Source: Acidobacteriota bacterium (lineage in GTDB: Bacteria > Acidobacteriota > Terriglobia > Terriglobales > Acidobacteriaceae). Taken from it: a DNA stretch of 64,000 nt. Shown here piece by piece: positions 19,065 to 27,381 of the stretch (position 1 is the stretch's first letter; each line of letters starts with the position of its first letter). Below the pieces are notes generated by a model. That model searched no databases. It saw only the letters and a list, made by a program, of their open reading frames with translations, and was not told the DNA's origin. Where the stretch lies: positions 67,060-131,059 of the forward strand of contig JABBOG010000002.1 in assembly GCA_019351975.1 (NCBI GenBank), given 5' to 3'. The translations under genes were made by a program, and so were the position numbers.

Positions 19065-20342
19065 ATGGCGACCGCCCAACACCATCGCACCCGCGACACC
19101 TTCGACAACACCCTCCGCAGTGCTCGCTCCACCGTCGCCTTCCGCGAAACCCTCAACCTCGCCTACGACAGCTTCTGCTCCAGCAAGACCCGCTTCCTCC
19201 TCACCATGCTCGGCATGGTCATCGGCTCAGCCTCCATCGTCCTCGTCGCCACCGTCGGCCTCACCGGCAAACAGTACGCCCTCAATATGATCTCCGGCCT
19301 CGGCCCCAACAAAGTCGAGATGCAGTACAGCGGCGGCGTCGCCATGGGTCCCGGCAACGTCAGCTCCCCCGACTTCATGACCATCGAAGACCTCGACGCC
19401 GTCACCTCCCAGGTCCCCGGCATCCTCTACAGCTCGCCCATGCTCGAGTTCCACGACAACATCGCCGTCGGCGACGGCGTCCACAAAGACGCCATGCTCC
19501 TCGGCGTCAGCCCCCAGTACAAGCAGATCCGCAACCTCAAAATGAAGGCCGGCCGCTTCTTCGACGATCAGGACGCCACTTCCCACGCCAAAGTCGCCGA
19601 CATCGTCGGCCCCATGGCACGCGAGCTCTACGGCAGCTACGACGCCGCCATCGGCCAGACCCTCTCCATCCACGGCATCCCCTTCACCATCATCGGCGTC
19701 TTCACCGAAAGCATGGACACCTTCGGCCAGTCCGAGATCAGCGAACATACTCTCCTCGTCCCCTACGAAGTCGCACGCTACTTCACCGGCAGCGAAGAGC
19801 TCAAAGAGATCTTCTTCAGCATGGACAGCGCCAAAGACGTCCAACCCGCCGCCGTACGCATCACCGACATCATCAAAAGCCGCCACCGCCCCACCAGCGA
19901 GTACCAGGCCCAGACCCTCACCGACGTCCTCAGCACCATGGCCTCCATCGCCAACATGCTCACCATCGTCCTCATCCTCGCCTCCACCATCACCCTCATC
20001 GTCTCCGGCGTCGGCATCATGAACTCCATGCTCGCCAACGTCCAGTCCCGCATCAAGGAGATCGGCATCCGCAAAGCCCTCGGCGCCACCAGCCGCGAGA
20101 TCCGCCTCCAGTTCCTCACCGAAGCCGTATTCCTCTCCCTCGCCGGAGGCCTCGTCGGCACCATCATCGGCCTCGCCATCCCCATCAGCGTTGGCCTCTT
20201 CACACCCTTCGCCATCCCCATCAACTACTGGGCCGCCGTCATCGCCCTCAGCACCTCCGTCATCGTCGGCGTCATCTTCGGCACCCTCCCCGCCAACCGC
20301 GCCGCCCTACTCGACCCCGTAGCCACCCTCAAATACGAGTAA
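19065..20342 (+). CDS. ABC transporter permease, MacB/FtsX type, without adjacent ATPase
   Basis: The 425-residue protein has one N-terminal transmembrane helix (about 48-70, TRFLLTMLGMVIGSASIVLV), a large periplasmic MacB-PCD-like domain (about 75-295), and three C-terminal helices with the FtsX-family coupling segment SRIKEIGIRKALGATSREIR. The C-terminal phrase LPANRAALLDPVATLKYE is typical of MacB-like permeases. Such proteins work with a separate ATPase as mechanotransmission exporters, often with a membrane-fusion protein. Neither partner gene flanks it, so it is orphaned in this window. Confidence 0.85.
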   Translation: MATAQHHRTRDTFDNTLRSARSTVAFRETLNLAYDSFCSSKTRFLLTMLGMVIGSASIVLVATVGLTGKQYALNMISGLGPNKVEMQYSGGVAMGPGNVSSPDFMTIEDLDAVTSQVPGILYSSPMLEFHDNIAVGDGVHKDAMLLGVSPQYKQIRNLKMKAGRFFDDQDATSHAKVADIVGPMARELYGSYDAAIGQTLSIHGIPFTIIGVFTESMDTFGQSEISEHTLLVPYEVARYFTGSEELKEIFFSMDSAKDVQPAAVRITDIIKSRHRPTSEYQAQTLTDVLSTMASIANMLTIVLILASTITLIVSGVGIMNSMLANVQSRIKEIGIRKALGATSREIRLQFLTEAVFLSLAGGLVGTIIGLAIPISVGLFTPFAIPINYWAAVIALSTSVIVGVIFGTLPANRAALLDPVATLKYE

Positions 20343-20373
20343 CCCACCCCCACAACAACGGCCCCAACAAAAT

Positions 20374-20482
20374 TGTCATCCTTCGCCGCAGGCGGAGGAC
20401 CTGCTTTTTCTTTGCAGCACCGAAAGACTTTCACCACCACCCACGATTTGTCATCCTTCGCCGCAGGCGGAGGACCTGCTTC
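20374..20482. repeat. Two direct copies of a 34-bp repeat, 75 bp apart
   Basis: Both copies read TGTCATCCTTCGCCGCAGGC followed by GGAGGACCTGCTT (20374-20406 and 20449-20481). The inner CCGCAGGCGG is near-palindromic. This kind of 'TCATCCT...GGAC' sequence is, from memory, dispersed in acidobacterial intergenic regions. Confidence 0.75.
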
Positions 20483-20502
20483 CTGCCTTTGACTTTGCCG
20501 TT

Positions 20503-20544
20503 GCCGTTGCCGTTTTTTTCTGTCATTCCCGAAGGGAATCTGCG
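20503..20544. repeat. Intergenic copy of the element found inside clpB
   Basis: On the minus strand it reads CGCAGATTCCCTTCGGGAAT then GACAGAAAAAAACGGCAACGG. The palindrome ATTCCCTTCGGGAAT is shared with 33471-33487 inside clpB, as is the flanking GACAGAAA...GGCAA context. Confidence 0.8.
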
Positions 20545-20684
20545 TCCTCATCCCCGTCGTTCCATTCTGAGCGAGCAGATTCCCCGGGTTCCCCATCTTC
20601 GCGCGCACTTTGCGCCTGAGGCGGTATCGCGCCTTCGCCCCGGATAACAGCCTCGTGCGCCACCGATGTATACTTCCCCCAACG

Positions 20685-20957
20685 ATGCAAGCGACCAGCA
20701 AAATCCATCGGCTAGCACGCATCACCCTGCTTTTCGCGGTGATCCTGAGCCTTCTGCTTTTGCTGCTCGTTCCGCATCTCAACCACGCCTCCGGATATCT
20801 TTTCCCCTGGCTCTGCTTCATCCCACTTCTCTTCTTCGCACCCGCTGACTTCCGTCGTCACCTACCTTCCACAGGTTCCACCTTTGACGGACGTCGCTCT
20901 GTACTTCTTGCTCTTCCCTCCCGATTTCAGCTGCCCCCGCCCACCCGGAACGCCTAA
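20685..20957 (+). CDS. Small putative membrane protein, 90 aa
   Basis: The protein starts MQATSKIHRLARITLLFAVI and has two hydrophobic segments (about residues 12-30 and 36-51) separated by HLNHASGYLFPW. A Pro- and Arg-rich tail follows. The positive N terminus predicts its topology. No domain is recognised. The start at 20685 lacks a strong ribosome site, so the gene is moderately supported. It lies just upstream of another small membrane protein gene on the same strand. Confidence 0.5.
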   Translation: MQATSKIHRLARITLLFAVILSLLLLLLVPHLNHASGYLFPWLCFIPLLFFAPADFRRHLPSTGSTFDGRRSVLLALPSRFQLPPPTRNA

Positions 20958-21048
20958 GACACGCAATACATTCGTCTTCATGAGCCGCGCTCGTGAAGAC
21001 TCCTGCCGTCTTTCTGCGCACGCTCCTAACGAGCGATGGAGGCCCCCC

Positions 21049-21396
21049 ATGATCAACTCTGGTCTTGCATTCTGTTTCTGGCTATTTTCCGCTGTCATTG
21101 CTGCAATTTTCTTCTACAAACGCTGGCGTTGGCGGCATAACAAGCGCAAAGGCAAGCGCCATTTAGGCTTCTATCCCAACACCGCTGCACTCGGAAACGC
21201 GCTACAGGTTCTCCAGTCGCTCACCGCTCCCAGCATCGAATATACCTTGGAGCAAAAGCTCGACGAGCCAGCTGAGGATGAAGACTCTGGCGGCCCTGAC
21301 GATCCAACCGCGCACCTCCACCGCCAAGCCAATCGGATCCGCAGAGGCAATCCCCCGGATCGCATGACGGCACGCCTGCCCCCGCGCCCAAGATAG
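21049..21396 (+). CDS. Small single-pass membrane protein, 115 aa
   Basis: The start ATG at 21049 is preceded by GGAGG at normal spacing. Residues 5-25 form one transmembrane helix (LAFCFWLFSAVIAAIFFYKR) followed by a basic stretch (WRWRHNKRKGKRHLG). The soluble part contains GFYPNTAALGNALQVLQSLT and an acidic patch (EPAEDEDSGGPDD). I believe this GFYP-x(3-4)-LGNALQ pattern recurs in acidobacterial proteins of unknown function, but cannot confirm it. The frame is open upstream to 20884 without a better start. Confidence 0.6.
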   Translation: MINSGLAFCFWLFSAVIAAIFFYKRWRWRHNKRKGKRHLGFYPNTAALGNALQVLQSLTAPSIEYTLEQKLDEPAEDEDSGGPDDPTAHLHRQANRIRRGNPPDRMTARLPPRPR

Positions 21397-21439
21397 GCAG
21401 TCAACAGCATCTCTGCGTGGGGGAAGGCGCCCCCACACC

Positions 21440-22183
21440 CTACCCCACCAGCATCTCCGGCCCATTATTCCGCACATTCCCCACCGCTGTATTGCACACC
21501 TCCGCCACCATCCCCTCCGCCTCATACGGCTGCAGCAGATGCATCGGCGGCTCCTCCGCCTCGTCCCTGCTCAGCCACTCATCCCAGTCCCTCTCATGCA
21601 GAATCACCGGCATCCGCTCGCAGATCGGTGCCAGCAACCCATTCGCCGGCACCGTCACCATCGCAAAGCTCTGCAACCACCGGTCCACCTCCTGCGGAGA
21701 CTTCTTCGGCTCTCGCCACGCATCCCACAACCCCGCAATCGCCATCATCCCGCCATCCTTCAGCGTCACCGCATACGGCTGTTTCCCACCCCGCGACGGC
21801 TTCGCCGTCCTACGCCCCGGCGGCACCACCCGCGCTCCCGCCGGCTTCATCGCCCACTCATAGTACCCATCCATCGGCACCAGACACCGCCGCTTCCGCA
21901 GCGGCTCTCGCCACGTCGCCGACCCAGCCGCCGTCTCCGCCCGCGCCACAAACGTCGTCAGCCCCTTGAACTCCCTCAAGCTCCCCGCAAAAAACGGCAC
22001 CATCCCCCACCGCAGCAGCGCCATCTCCCTCTCACCCGAGTCCCGCCCCAGCCGCACCACCGGCTGCATCGTCGTCGGAGCCACATTGTAATCCGCCAGC
22101 ATTGGCTCCTCAAGCACCTTGCCTACCCGAAATCGCTCCGCAATCGCCTGCTTCTCCGACCGCCTGAAATACCGTCCACACAT
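21440..22183 (-). CDS. SOS response-associated peptidase family (SRAP, YedK-like) with altered catalytic motifs
   Basis: The 247-residue protein begins MCGRYF; after Met removal Cys2 would be the DNA-crosslinking residue of the HMCES/YedK family, which shields abasic sites in single-stranded DNA. YNVAPTT, WGMVPFF, RRCLVPMDGYYEW (conserved Glu) and AGLWDAWR are present. The usual NARxET motif is VARAET here, and the usual IHDRMP is ICERMP, so the conserved Asn and His appear replaced by Val and Cys. The fold should be intact, but crosslink formation or reversal may differ. It carries the insertion VVPPGRRTAKPSRGGKQ. It is convergent with the small membrane gene. Confidence 0.88.
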   Translation of the reverse strand: MCGRYFRRSEKQAIAERFRVGKVLEEPMLADYNVAPTTMQPVVRLGRDSGEREMALLRWGMVPFFAGSLREFKGLTTFVARAETAAGSATWREPLRKRRCLVPMDGYYEWAMKPAGARVVPPGRRTAKPSRGGKQPYAVTLKDGGMMAIAGLWDAWREPKKSPQEVDRWLQSFAMVTVPANGLLAPICERMPVILHERDWDEWLSRDEAEEPPMHLLQPYEAEGMVAEVCNTAVGNVRNNGPEMLVG

Positions 22184-22327
22184 CCAAACAGCCTACCACC
22201 CCAGCTTAGACAAGTATGTCGCCCACCGCCCACACACACACGAATGCTCCACACCTTCCTCCACCGCACCCACCTCCGCACCCGCCGCCACACCAGCCGC
22301 CACACCCGCCCACAGCCTATCCGCGCA

Positions 22328-23731
22328 TCAATGCGCTGTGTCTCCTCCGGTACTCTCTTTACGCCGCAGCAGATACACATCGCCCGACATAAATGGTACC
22401 CGCTCATACTCCGGACTATGCGCAGCCACCCGCTCAAACACCCACGGATCTCTATGGACAACCACATAGTCCGGCCGGTCCTCCTTCAGCCACGACGTTA
22501 CGTCTCTATGCGCAATGTGTTCAGCATTCTTCGGCTCCGTCAATCCAATAATGTCCAGCACCTTCCGGTGGCTCGCCCACCCAATCTCACCAATCTCAGC
22601 CGTCTCCACGGTCGCCGACGGTGACGCATGTTCATTCAGCCACTCCGCCGCTTTCTGATAATTGCCTCGCCTTGCCTCCGGTGTACGCCGCACAATCACC
22701 GTCGTTACCCCCTGCGCCACGATCAAAAGCGCAAGGAACACCTCACCCCGCCTGCTTTCATGGAACGGAACCACCGCATACAGCGCCAGCACAAACAGCA
22801 GCGGCGCATAGTACCAGTGATAGTTCGGTATGTTTGCCCCAACATAAAAGCAAATCAGAATCGCAGCAAACGTGAGCAGCACCACAGTCCGCATACTTCG
22901 CCGCGTCCTGTAGAGCCCAACAGCTCCCGCAATTCCCAGAAAAGGCATCGTGTAGGGTGCATACTTCGATTCGGTCCAAAGCACGCGAAGATGCAGAAAC
23001 GCAGTCGGCCACCTGCCCCAATACCCCGAACGCGCCTGATCCAGCTTCGCCGTCGAAGACGTCGGCAAGTACGCTCCATAAAAATGGTGATTAATAATCA
23101 AATACAACACTGCAATCGCTACCGCCGGTAGGTACGACAGCAGGGACGGCCATCGTTTGTTCCGATACATATAGATCGCGCACGCCGGAATCATCGCTCC
23201 CGCCTCTGCCCGCGTCAGAAGCAGCAGGATGAGAACAAGCGGCAGCCAATTCACCCGATCATCCAGAAGAAGCGCCAGCGCCAGAACCAACAGAAACAAC
23301 AGCAGCGGCGTCTCCATCCCCACCAGCGAATAGAAATAGCCCATGCTCGCAATCACCAGCCCTGCATAGCTGGACTGCCGCTCCGCCAACACGCACGCCC
23401 CCATCAGAGTGATCGCAAAAATCAGCGACGCCGCCAGATGAACGTCTCCGCGCACCATCCAGCTCACCAACAGCAGCACATACGTGTAAAGCGGCGACGT
23501 GAGCGCATTGATGTGCTCGCCGGGATTGAACACAAGTCCCAGCCCATCCAACGCATTACGCATGTACCTGAAATAAATCAGGGCATCATCGATCACATAG
23601 TGGCGGCTCGTGTACGTCAGTATGCCCACCAGGCACACGACAAGAAGGGTTCTTACGCGCAAACTCAACAAGGGGGCTCCGAACGGTTGAAAGAGATAGC
23701 CCGATCTCTGGCTACGGGAACACATGTTCAT
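22328..23731 (-). CDS. Polytopic membrane protein, glycosyltransferase (GT-C) like
   Basis: The protein has about ten transmembrane segments and an N-terminal DDALIYFRYMRNALDGLGLVFNPGEHINALTSP loop resembling the first periplasmic loop of GT-C mannosyl- or arabinosyltransferases, including an acidic DD pair. A soluble C-terminal domain of about 120 residues follows (from ARRGNYQKAAEWLNEH through WLKEDRPDYVVVHRD). It probably transfers a sugar from a polyprenyl carrier in the cell envelope; the acceptor is unknown. The open frame runs to 23890, but the first 50 residues are not membrane-protein-like. The start at 23731 (or 23725) is a best guess because no clear ribosome site is visible. Confidence 0.7.
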   Translation of the reverse strand: MNMCSRSQRSGYLFQPFGAPLLSLRVRTLLVVCLVGILTYTSRHYVIDDALIYFRYMRNALDGLGLVFNPGEHINALTSPLYTYVLLLVSWMVRGDVHLAASLIFAITLMGACVLAERQSSYAGLVIASMGYFYSLVGMETPLLLFLLVLALALLLDDRVNWLPLVLILLLLTRAEAGAMIPACAIYMYRNKRWPSLLSYLPAVAIAVLYLIINHHFYGAYLPTSSTAKLDQARSGYWGRWPTAFLHLRVLWTESKYAPYTMPFLGIAGAVGLYRTRRSMRTVVLLTFAAILICFYVGANIPNYHWYYAPLLFVLALYAVVPFHESRRGEVFLALLIVAQGVTTVIVRRTPEARRGNYQKAAEWLNEHASPSATVETAEIGEIGWASHRKVLDIIGLTEPKNAEHIAHRDVTSWLKEDRPDYVVVHRDPWVFERVAAHSPEYERVPFMSGDVYLLRRKESTGGDTAH

Positions 23732-23926
23732 ACGTAAATACAGGTAGATGCGATACCTACAGAGTAGCCCACTGCGAGGCCGTTTCAAATTCGGTGCACC
23801 ACCGGCAGGAATCAAACCCGTCACCGCCGTCATCCCGACCAGCACCCCAACAGCAACCTCTGGCATTCTTAGCCCCCAAAGCGCAGCCACGCAATACTCC
23901 CTCCTGCCTACCCAGCCAGCCCACCC

Positions 23927-25177
23927 TCACTCCCGCAGCACCACCACGTCCGCCGCGCTCTCGTTCCCCTTCGCATCCACCGCCGTCACGCTGTACTTGT
24001 ACGACACCCCCGGCTGCGCCGTCGCATCATGGAACGACGGCTCCCGCACCGGCGCAACATTCAGTCGCTCTCGTGCGCCCTCCGCCGCTCCCGCCGCATC
24101 CACCCGCTGCCGGTCCACGTTATAGCCCGCCAGCGGAACCACCGCCCCCGCCTCGTCCACCGGCTCCCACACCAGGTCCACCGCATACTTGCCCGGCACA
24201 CCCTCCGTCGCCGACTCATTCTCAAAGTACCCCACCGCCCTCAGCCCGGTCGGCACCCGCGGCGGATACACCTCGCGCAGCGTAAACTCCACCACCGCCG
24301 TCGGCTCGCTCCGCATCTCCATCTCATGCCCGCCCAGCGCCACCGTCACCCGACGCAGCGCGCTGTAGTCGTACGGCGTCTCCGGCACCGCCGTCGTATC
24401 CAGCACGCGGTCCGGTTGCCCCTCTCCGCTCTGCCGCGTCCCCATCCACACCATCGCCTTTTCCGCGGCATGGCCCGGCCGCGACAACGCCAGCTCCGGC
24501 TTCTTCCTCGCGACCCTCATGGGCTCCGTCTTCGTGCGCGTCTTCACGGCAGGCTTCGCGGCTGCCGCCTTCGCCGGTGCCGCCGTAACCTTCAGGTCCG
24601 TGCGCTCGATCAACACCTCGCCCCCCTGCGACTCCGACACCGCCTCCGGCTGCCACGCCACCACCACACCCAGCCGCGACCCCTCCACCGTCAGGCCCTC
24701 CACCTTCGCCGGTGCCGCTCCCGCCACCGTAAACGCCTCCGCAGACCACCCCGCCGTCCGCCCCAACGCATTGAAAAACTCCACCCGGTATCCCAGCAGC
24801 CGTGGCGCTCCGCTATCCAGCGGCGCTGGCAGCGCGTCCGCCCAATGCACCTCATTCCGCGCGCCGTTCGCCCCCTGCGTCGCTACCGTCACCTTGGACG
24901 ACGGCACCGCAACGCACACCTGATGCTCCACCTCCCGGCAGAACTCTCCCGTCAACTGTCCGTCGCGCACCGCGAGTTTGTCCGTCGTCTGCGACGGCAC
25001 CGTGAAGTGCAGCGTCACCGCATCCCCCACCCGGCTAGCCGTCAGGTCAGTCACCAGCGCAGGCAGATGCAGCGTCGGTGCCTTCGGTGGCCCCGGGCTC
25101 GCGCACCCCACCACGGTCAGCGCCGCCCCGGCCAACCAGCCCGCACCTACCCCACCGCGACGCAAACGCAAACCCAT
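23927..25177 (-). CDS. Lipoprotein with fibronectin type III-like domains
   Basis: The 416-residue protein has a lipoprotein signal (AGAALTVVGCASPGPPKAP, lipobox VVGC). Two or three beta-sandwich modules of FnIII character follow, for example PALVTDLTASRVGDAVTLHF, then the clearest one at the C terminus (PPRVPTGLRAVGYF ... DLVWEPVDEAGAVVPLAGYN ... PGVSYKYSVTAVDAKGNESA). Between them lies a Lys- and Ala-rich linker (AAPAKAAAAKPAVKTRTKTE). It is likely anchored in the outer or cytoplasmic membrane and involved in binding; no enzyme motif is seen. Confidence 0.75.
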   Translation of the reverse strand: MGLRLRRGGVGAGWLAGAALTVVGCASPGPPKAPTLHLPALVTDLTASRVGDAVTLHFTVPSQTTDKLAVRDGQLTGEFCREVEHQVCVAVPSSKVTVATQGANGARNEVHWADALPAPLDSGAPRLLGYRVEFFNALGRTAGWSAEAFTVAGAAPAKVEGLTVEGSRLGVVVAWQPEAVSESQGGEVLIERTDLKVTAAPAKAAAAKPAVKTRTKTEPMRVARKKPELALSRPGHAAEKAMVWMGTRQSGEGQPDRVLDTTAVPETPYDYSALRRVTVALGGHEMEMRSEPTAVVEFTLREVYPPRVPTGLRAVGYFENESATEGVPGKYAVDLVWEPVDEAGAVVPLAGYNVDRQRVDAAGAAEGARERLNVAPVREPSFHDATAQPGVSYKYSVTAVDAKGNESAADVVVLRE

Positions 25178-25405
25178 GGAGATGAGCCTAGCATTTCATC
25201 CCGCCGCTCTCACCAGCCGTCAAACGGCTTCTGCCCTGAAAAATGGTGCATCCACCAACTCAGGTCCAAACTGCATCCGCAAAAAGAAGACGCAAAGCCA
25301 CTAAACCCTGCTTATAAACCTTTAACGGCGACGAGATGTGCACGAAAAGCGACCAAACCCGCTTCCGACCGCTCCACAACCCGTCAGCCATACCCTGACC
25401 ATATG

Positions 25406-26254
25406 CTACTTCTTGGCGCTCATCGCCGCCTTCGCACCCTTATGCATCCCGGAGTTGTCCAGCGGCACCCGCGATCCGCTATGCGATCCGCGCAATGCCT
25501 CCGGCATCGTCAAAATCAGTGCCGTGCAAGACGTATCACCTTTGCTTTCATAGCTATGCACAGCCTCCGCATTGAAGAACACCGCATCTCCAGCATCCAA
25601 AGCCTCGACTTTCCCGTCGTGCTCCAGCTTCAGCGTCCCATCCAGTACGTACAAAAACTCATTTCCAGTATGCTGATGCGCCTTCGCCACCCGCTTCCCG
25701 TTGCTCGGCAAAAACTCCGCCACGTACGGCGCAATCGGTTGATCTGATGGGACTTGCCCGAGACTCTCGAAGTAATACCCAGGCTCTTCCGCACCCGTCT
25801 GCGGCAGCTTCTGCCGCTCCTCCGCACGCACAATCCGAAACAACTCAAACCTCTCCGGCTCGAAGAAGTAGCTCAGATCCTTGGAGAAAACCATGGCAAT
25901 GCGCGCCAGGTTCCGAAGCGTCGGAACCACCCGCCCAGTCTCCAATTGAGAAAGAAAGCTGGCCGACAATCCGGTATGCTTGCCCAGTTCTACCAGCCCC
26001 ATGTGCTTTCTTTGCCGCAGATACTTGATCCGCTCGCCGATCCGCTTATCCTCGATAAAGCTTTCGGCAGCCTCCGCCGAAACCTCCGTCTCAGCCACGG
26101 TGCGATCGCTCGCCGGCTCCTGAATGACTGCACGGTGAGCCTGCGGCTCGTCCTTTACGCCATAGCTCTCATGGACGCCATCAGCCTTCTTGCCCAGTGA
26201 TACGTTGGGCGGCACGGGTGCGGACTGCGATACAGTTTCAGCGAAAGCTCCCAT
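25406..26254 (-). CDS. XRE family transcriptional regulator with cupin sensor domain
   Basis: The 282-residue protein has a disordered N-terminal extension (1-70) and an XRE helix-turn-helix (IGERIKYLRQRKHMGLVELG, then TGLSASFLSQLETGRVVPTL). A C-terminal cupin (about 195-260, AHQHTGNEFLYVLDGTLKLE and LDAGDAVFFNAEAVHSY) supplies the metal-binding His/Glu pattern. This architecture is common in regulators that sense small metabolites. It is divergent from a GDSL hydrolase gene across 353 bp that contain a perfect palindrome (26365-26386), a candidate operator for this protein. The N-terminal extension is longer than is typical. Confidence 0.85.
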   Translation of the reverse strand: MGAFAETVSQSAPVPPNVSLGKKADGVHESYGVKDEPQAHRAVIQEPASDRTVAETEVSAEAAESFIEDKRIGERIKYLRQRKHMGLVELGKHTGLSASFLSQLETGRVVPTLRNLARIAMVFSKDLSYFFEPERFELFRIVRAEERQKLPQTGAEEPGYYFESLGQVPSDQPIAPYVAEFLPSNGKRVAKAHQHTGNEFLYVLDGTLKLEHDGKVEALDAGDAVFFNAEAVHSYESKGDTSCTALILTMPEALRGSHSGSRVPLDNSGMHKGAKAAMSAKK

Positions 26255-26607
26255 AAAACACCATCCTCAGGTCAAAATCGTTATCGTATAAACAGACGTT
26301 GTGGCAGGACGAAAGATTCCCGCCCCATGCAGCGTTTTCCGCGCAAGCAATCTTCAAGCGCCTTATGTTGATTCCATCGAATCAACAGAGATTCCATCTC
26401 AGTCTTCATCAAAAATGTGAGGCGCACTTTTAAGGTGCACATAAGTAGCTTCGGGGTTGCCATCACGAGCCTCGATTGTGTCGATGCAGCCCACAACCGC
26501 AGCACCTGCCATGTCCCTCCATGTCCTTCTTTCCTGCTAGCCTTACGACACAGGGGCGCAAGCGTTGTGCTCCTATGGCTCTCAAGGCAGGACTTATGGA
26601 GATTACA
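26255..26607. other. 353-bp divergent promoter region
   Basis: This region separates the XRE-cupin regulator (minus) from the GDSL hydrolase (plus). It holds the palindrome at 26365-26386 and an AT-richer stretch (26395-26450) where promoters would be expected. No small gene with a convincing start is seen. Confidence 0.5.
26365..26386. promoter_or_regulatory. 22-bp perfect palindrome, candidate operator
   Basis: The arms TGTTGATTC and GAATCAACA (9 bp each) flank the centre CATC. The site lies 111 bp upstream of the XRE-cupin start and 222 bp upstream of the hydrolase start. Its size suits a dimeric XRE regulator. Confidence 0.45.
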
Positions 26608-27381
26608 ATGAAACAAGTGGCTTGGATTGTTATGTTTGCCGGAGTAGCGTGGGGTGGTCAGGCACAAGCGCAGCAAACCCAACCCACCACAACCGGCGCG
26701 TCGACAACTGCCAATGCAGCCTCCACGCTGCAGTCGCTCGAAGCTCAGGTTACAAACATGAAGGCACAGATGGACGATTGGGCGGATCTGTCCCGTTATC
26801 GTGACGCAGATATGGCTCTGCCCGCGCATCAGCCCGGCCGGGTTGTGTTTTATGGCGATTCCATCACCGACGCCTGGGTGAAGGACGGCGGCAAGTTCTT
26901 CCCTGGCAAACCGTATATCAACCGCGGCATCAGTGGTCAAACCACGCCCCAAATGCTCGTACGCATGCGTCAGGACGTCGTGCAGCTGCACCCGGAGACG
27001 GTAGTGATCCTTGCCGGAACCAACGATATTGCTGGAAATACGGGCCCTTCCACGCCAGAGATGATCGAGAATAACTTCAAGTCGATGACGGAGATCGCGA
27101 AGGCGAACGGGATACGGGTCATCCTGGCGTCGGTGCTGCCGGTGAAGGTGTATCCGTGGCGACCATCGGTGACCGACCCGGCGGGGAAGATCAAGGCGCT
27201 GAATGCATGGATCAAGGGGTATTGCGCGAAGAAAGGGTGTACGTATCTCGACTATTGGAGCGCGATGGCTGCGCCCGACGGCGGGATGAAGCCCGGAATC
27301 AGCATCGATGGTGTGCACCCGAACGCCGCTGGATACGCCATAATGGAGCCGCTTGCTGAGGCCGCGTTGGCGAAGAAGTAG
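26608..27381 (+). CDS. Secreted SGNH/GDSL hydrolase
   Basis: The 257-residue protein has a signal peptide (MKQVAWIVMFAGVAWGGQAQ, cleavage near AQA-QQ). The SGNH blocks are block I FYGDSITDAW (Ser), block II NRGISGQTT (Gly), block III ILAGTNDIAGN (Asn) and block V DGVHPNAAGY (Asp and His). It should be an extracytoplasmic esterase, for example of acetylated glycans or lipids. The start at 26608 has GGAG seven bases upstream. Its stop codon directly abuts that of the convergent gamma-glutamyltransferase gene, with no base between them. Confidence 0.88.
   Translation: MKQVAWIVMFAGVAWGGQAQAQQTQPTTTGASTTANAASTLQSLEAQVTNMKAQMDDWADLSRYRDADMALPAHQPGRVVFYGDSITDAWVKDGGKFFPGKPYINRGISGQTTPQMLVRMRQDVVQLHPETVVILAGTNDIAGNTGPSTPEMIENNFKSMTEIAKANGIRVILASVLPVKVYPWRPSVTDPAGKIKALNAWIKGYCAKKGCTYLDYWSAMAAPDGGMKPGISIDGVHPNAAGYAIMEPLAEAALAKK

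Larger units (their letters stand above)
20343..20684. other. Repeat-bearing intergenic region, 342 bp
   Basis: The region contains two direct copies of one repeat (20374 and 20449) and one inverted-repeat element (20503-20544), described separately. No credible gene is seen; the minus-strand frame through it (20225-20821) is a chance reading of the repeats. Confidence 0.6.

Noticed and set aside
23785-23835. T-arm-like sequence (GGGTTTGATTCC on the minus strand) upstream of the GT-C-like gene
   Set aside because: It superficially resembles a tRNA or tmRNA 3' end, but the stem pairs only four bases, there is no CCA, and no D or anticodon arm could be found.
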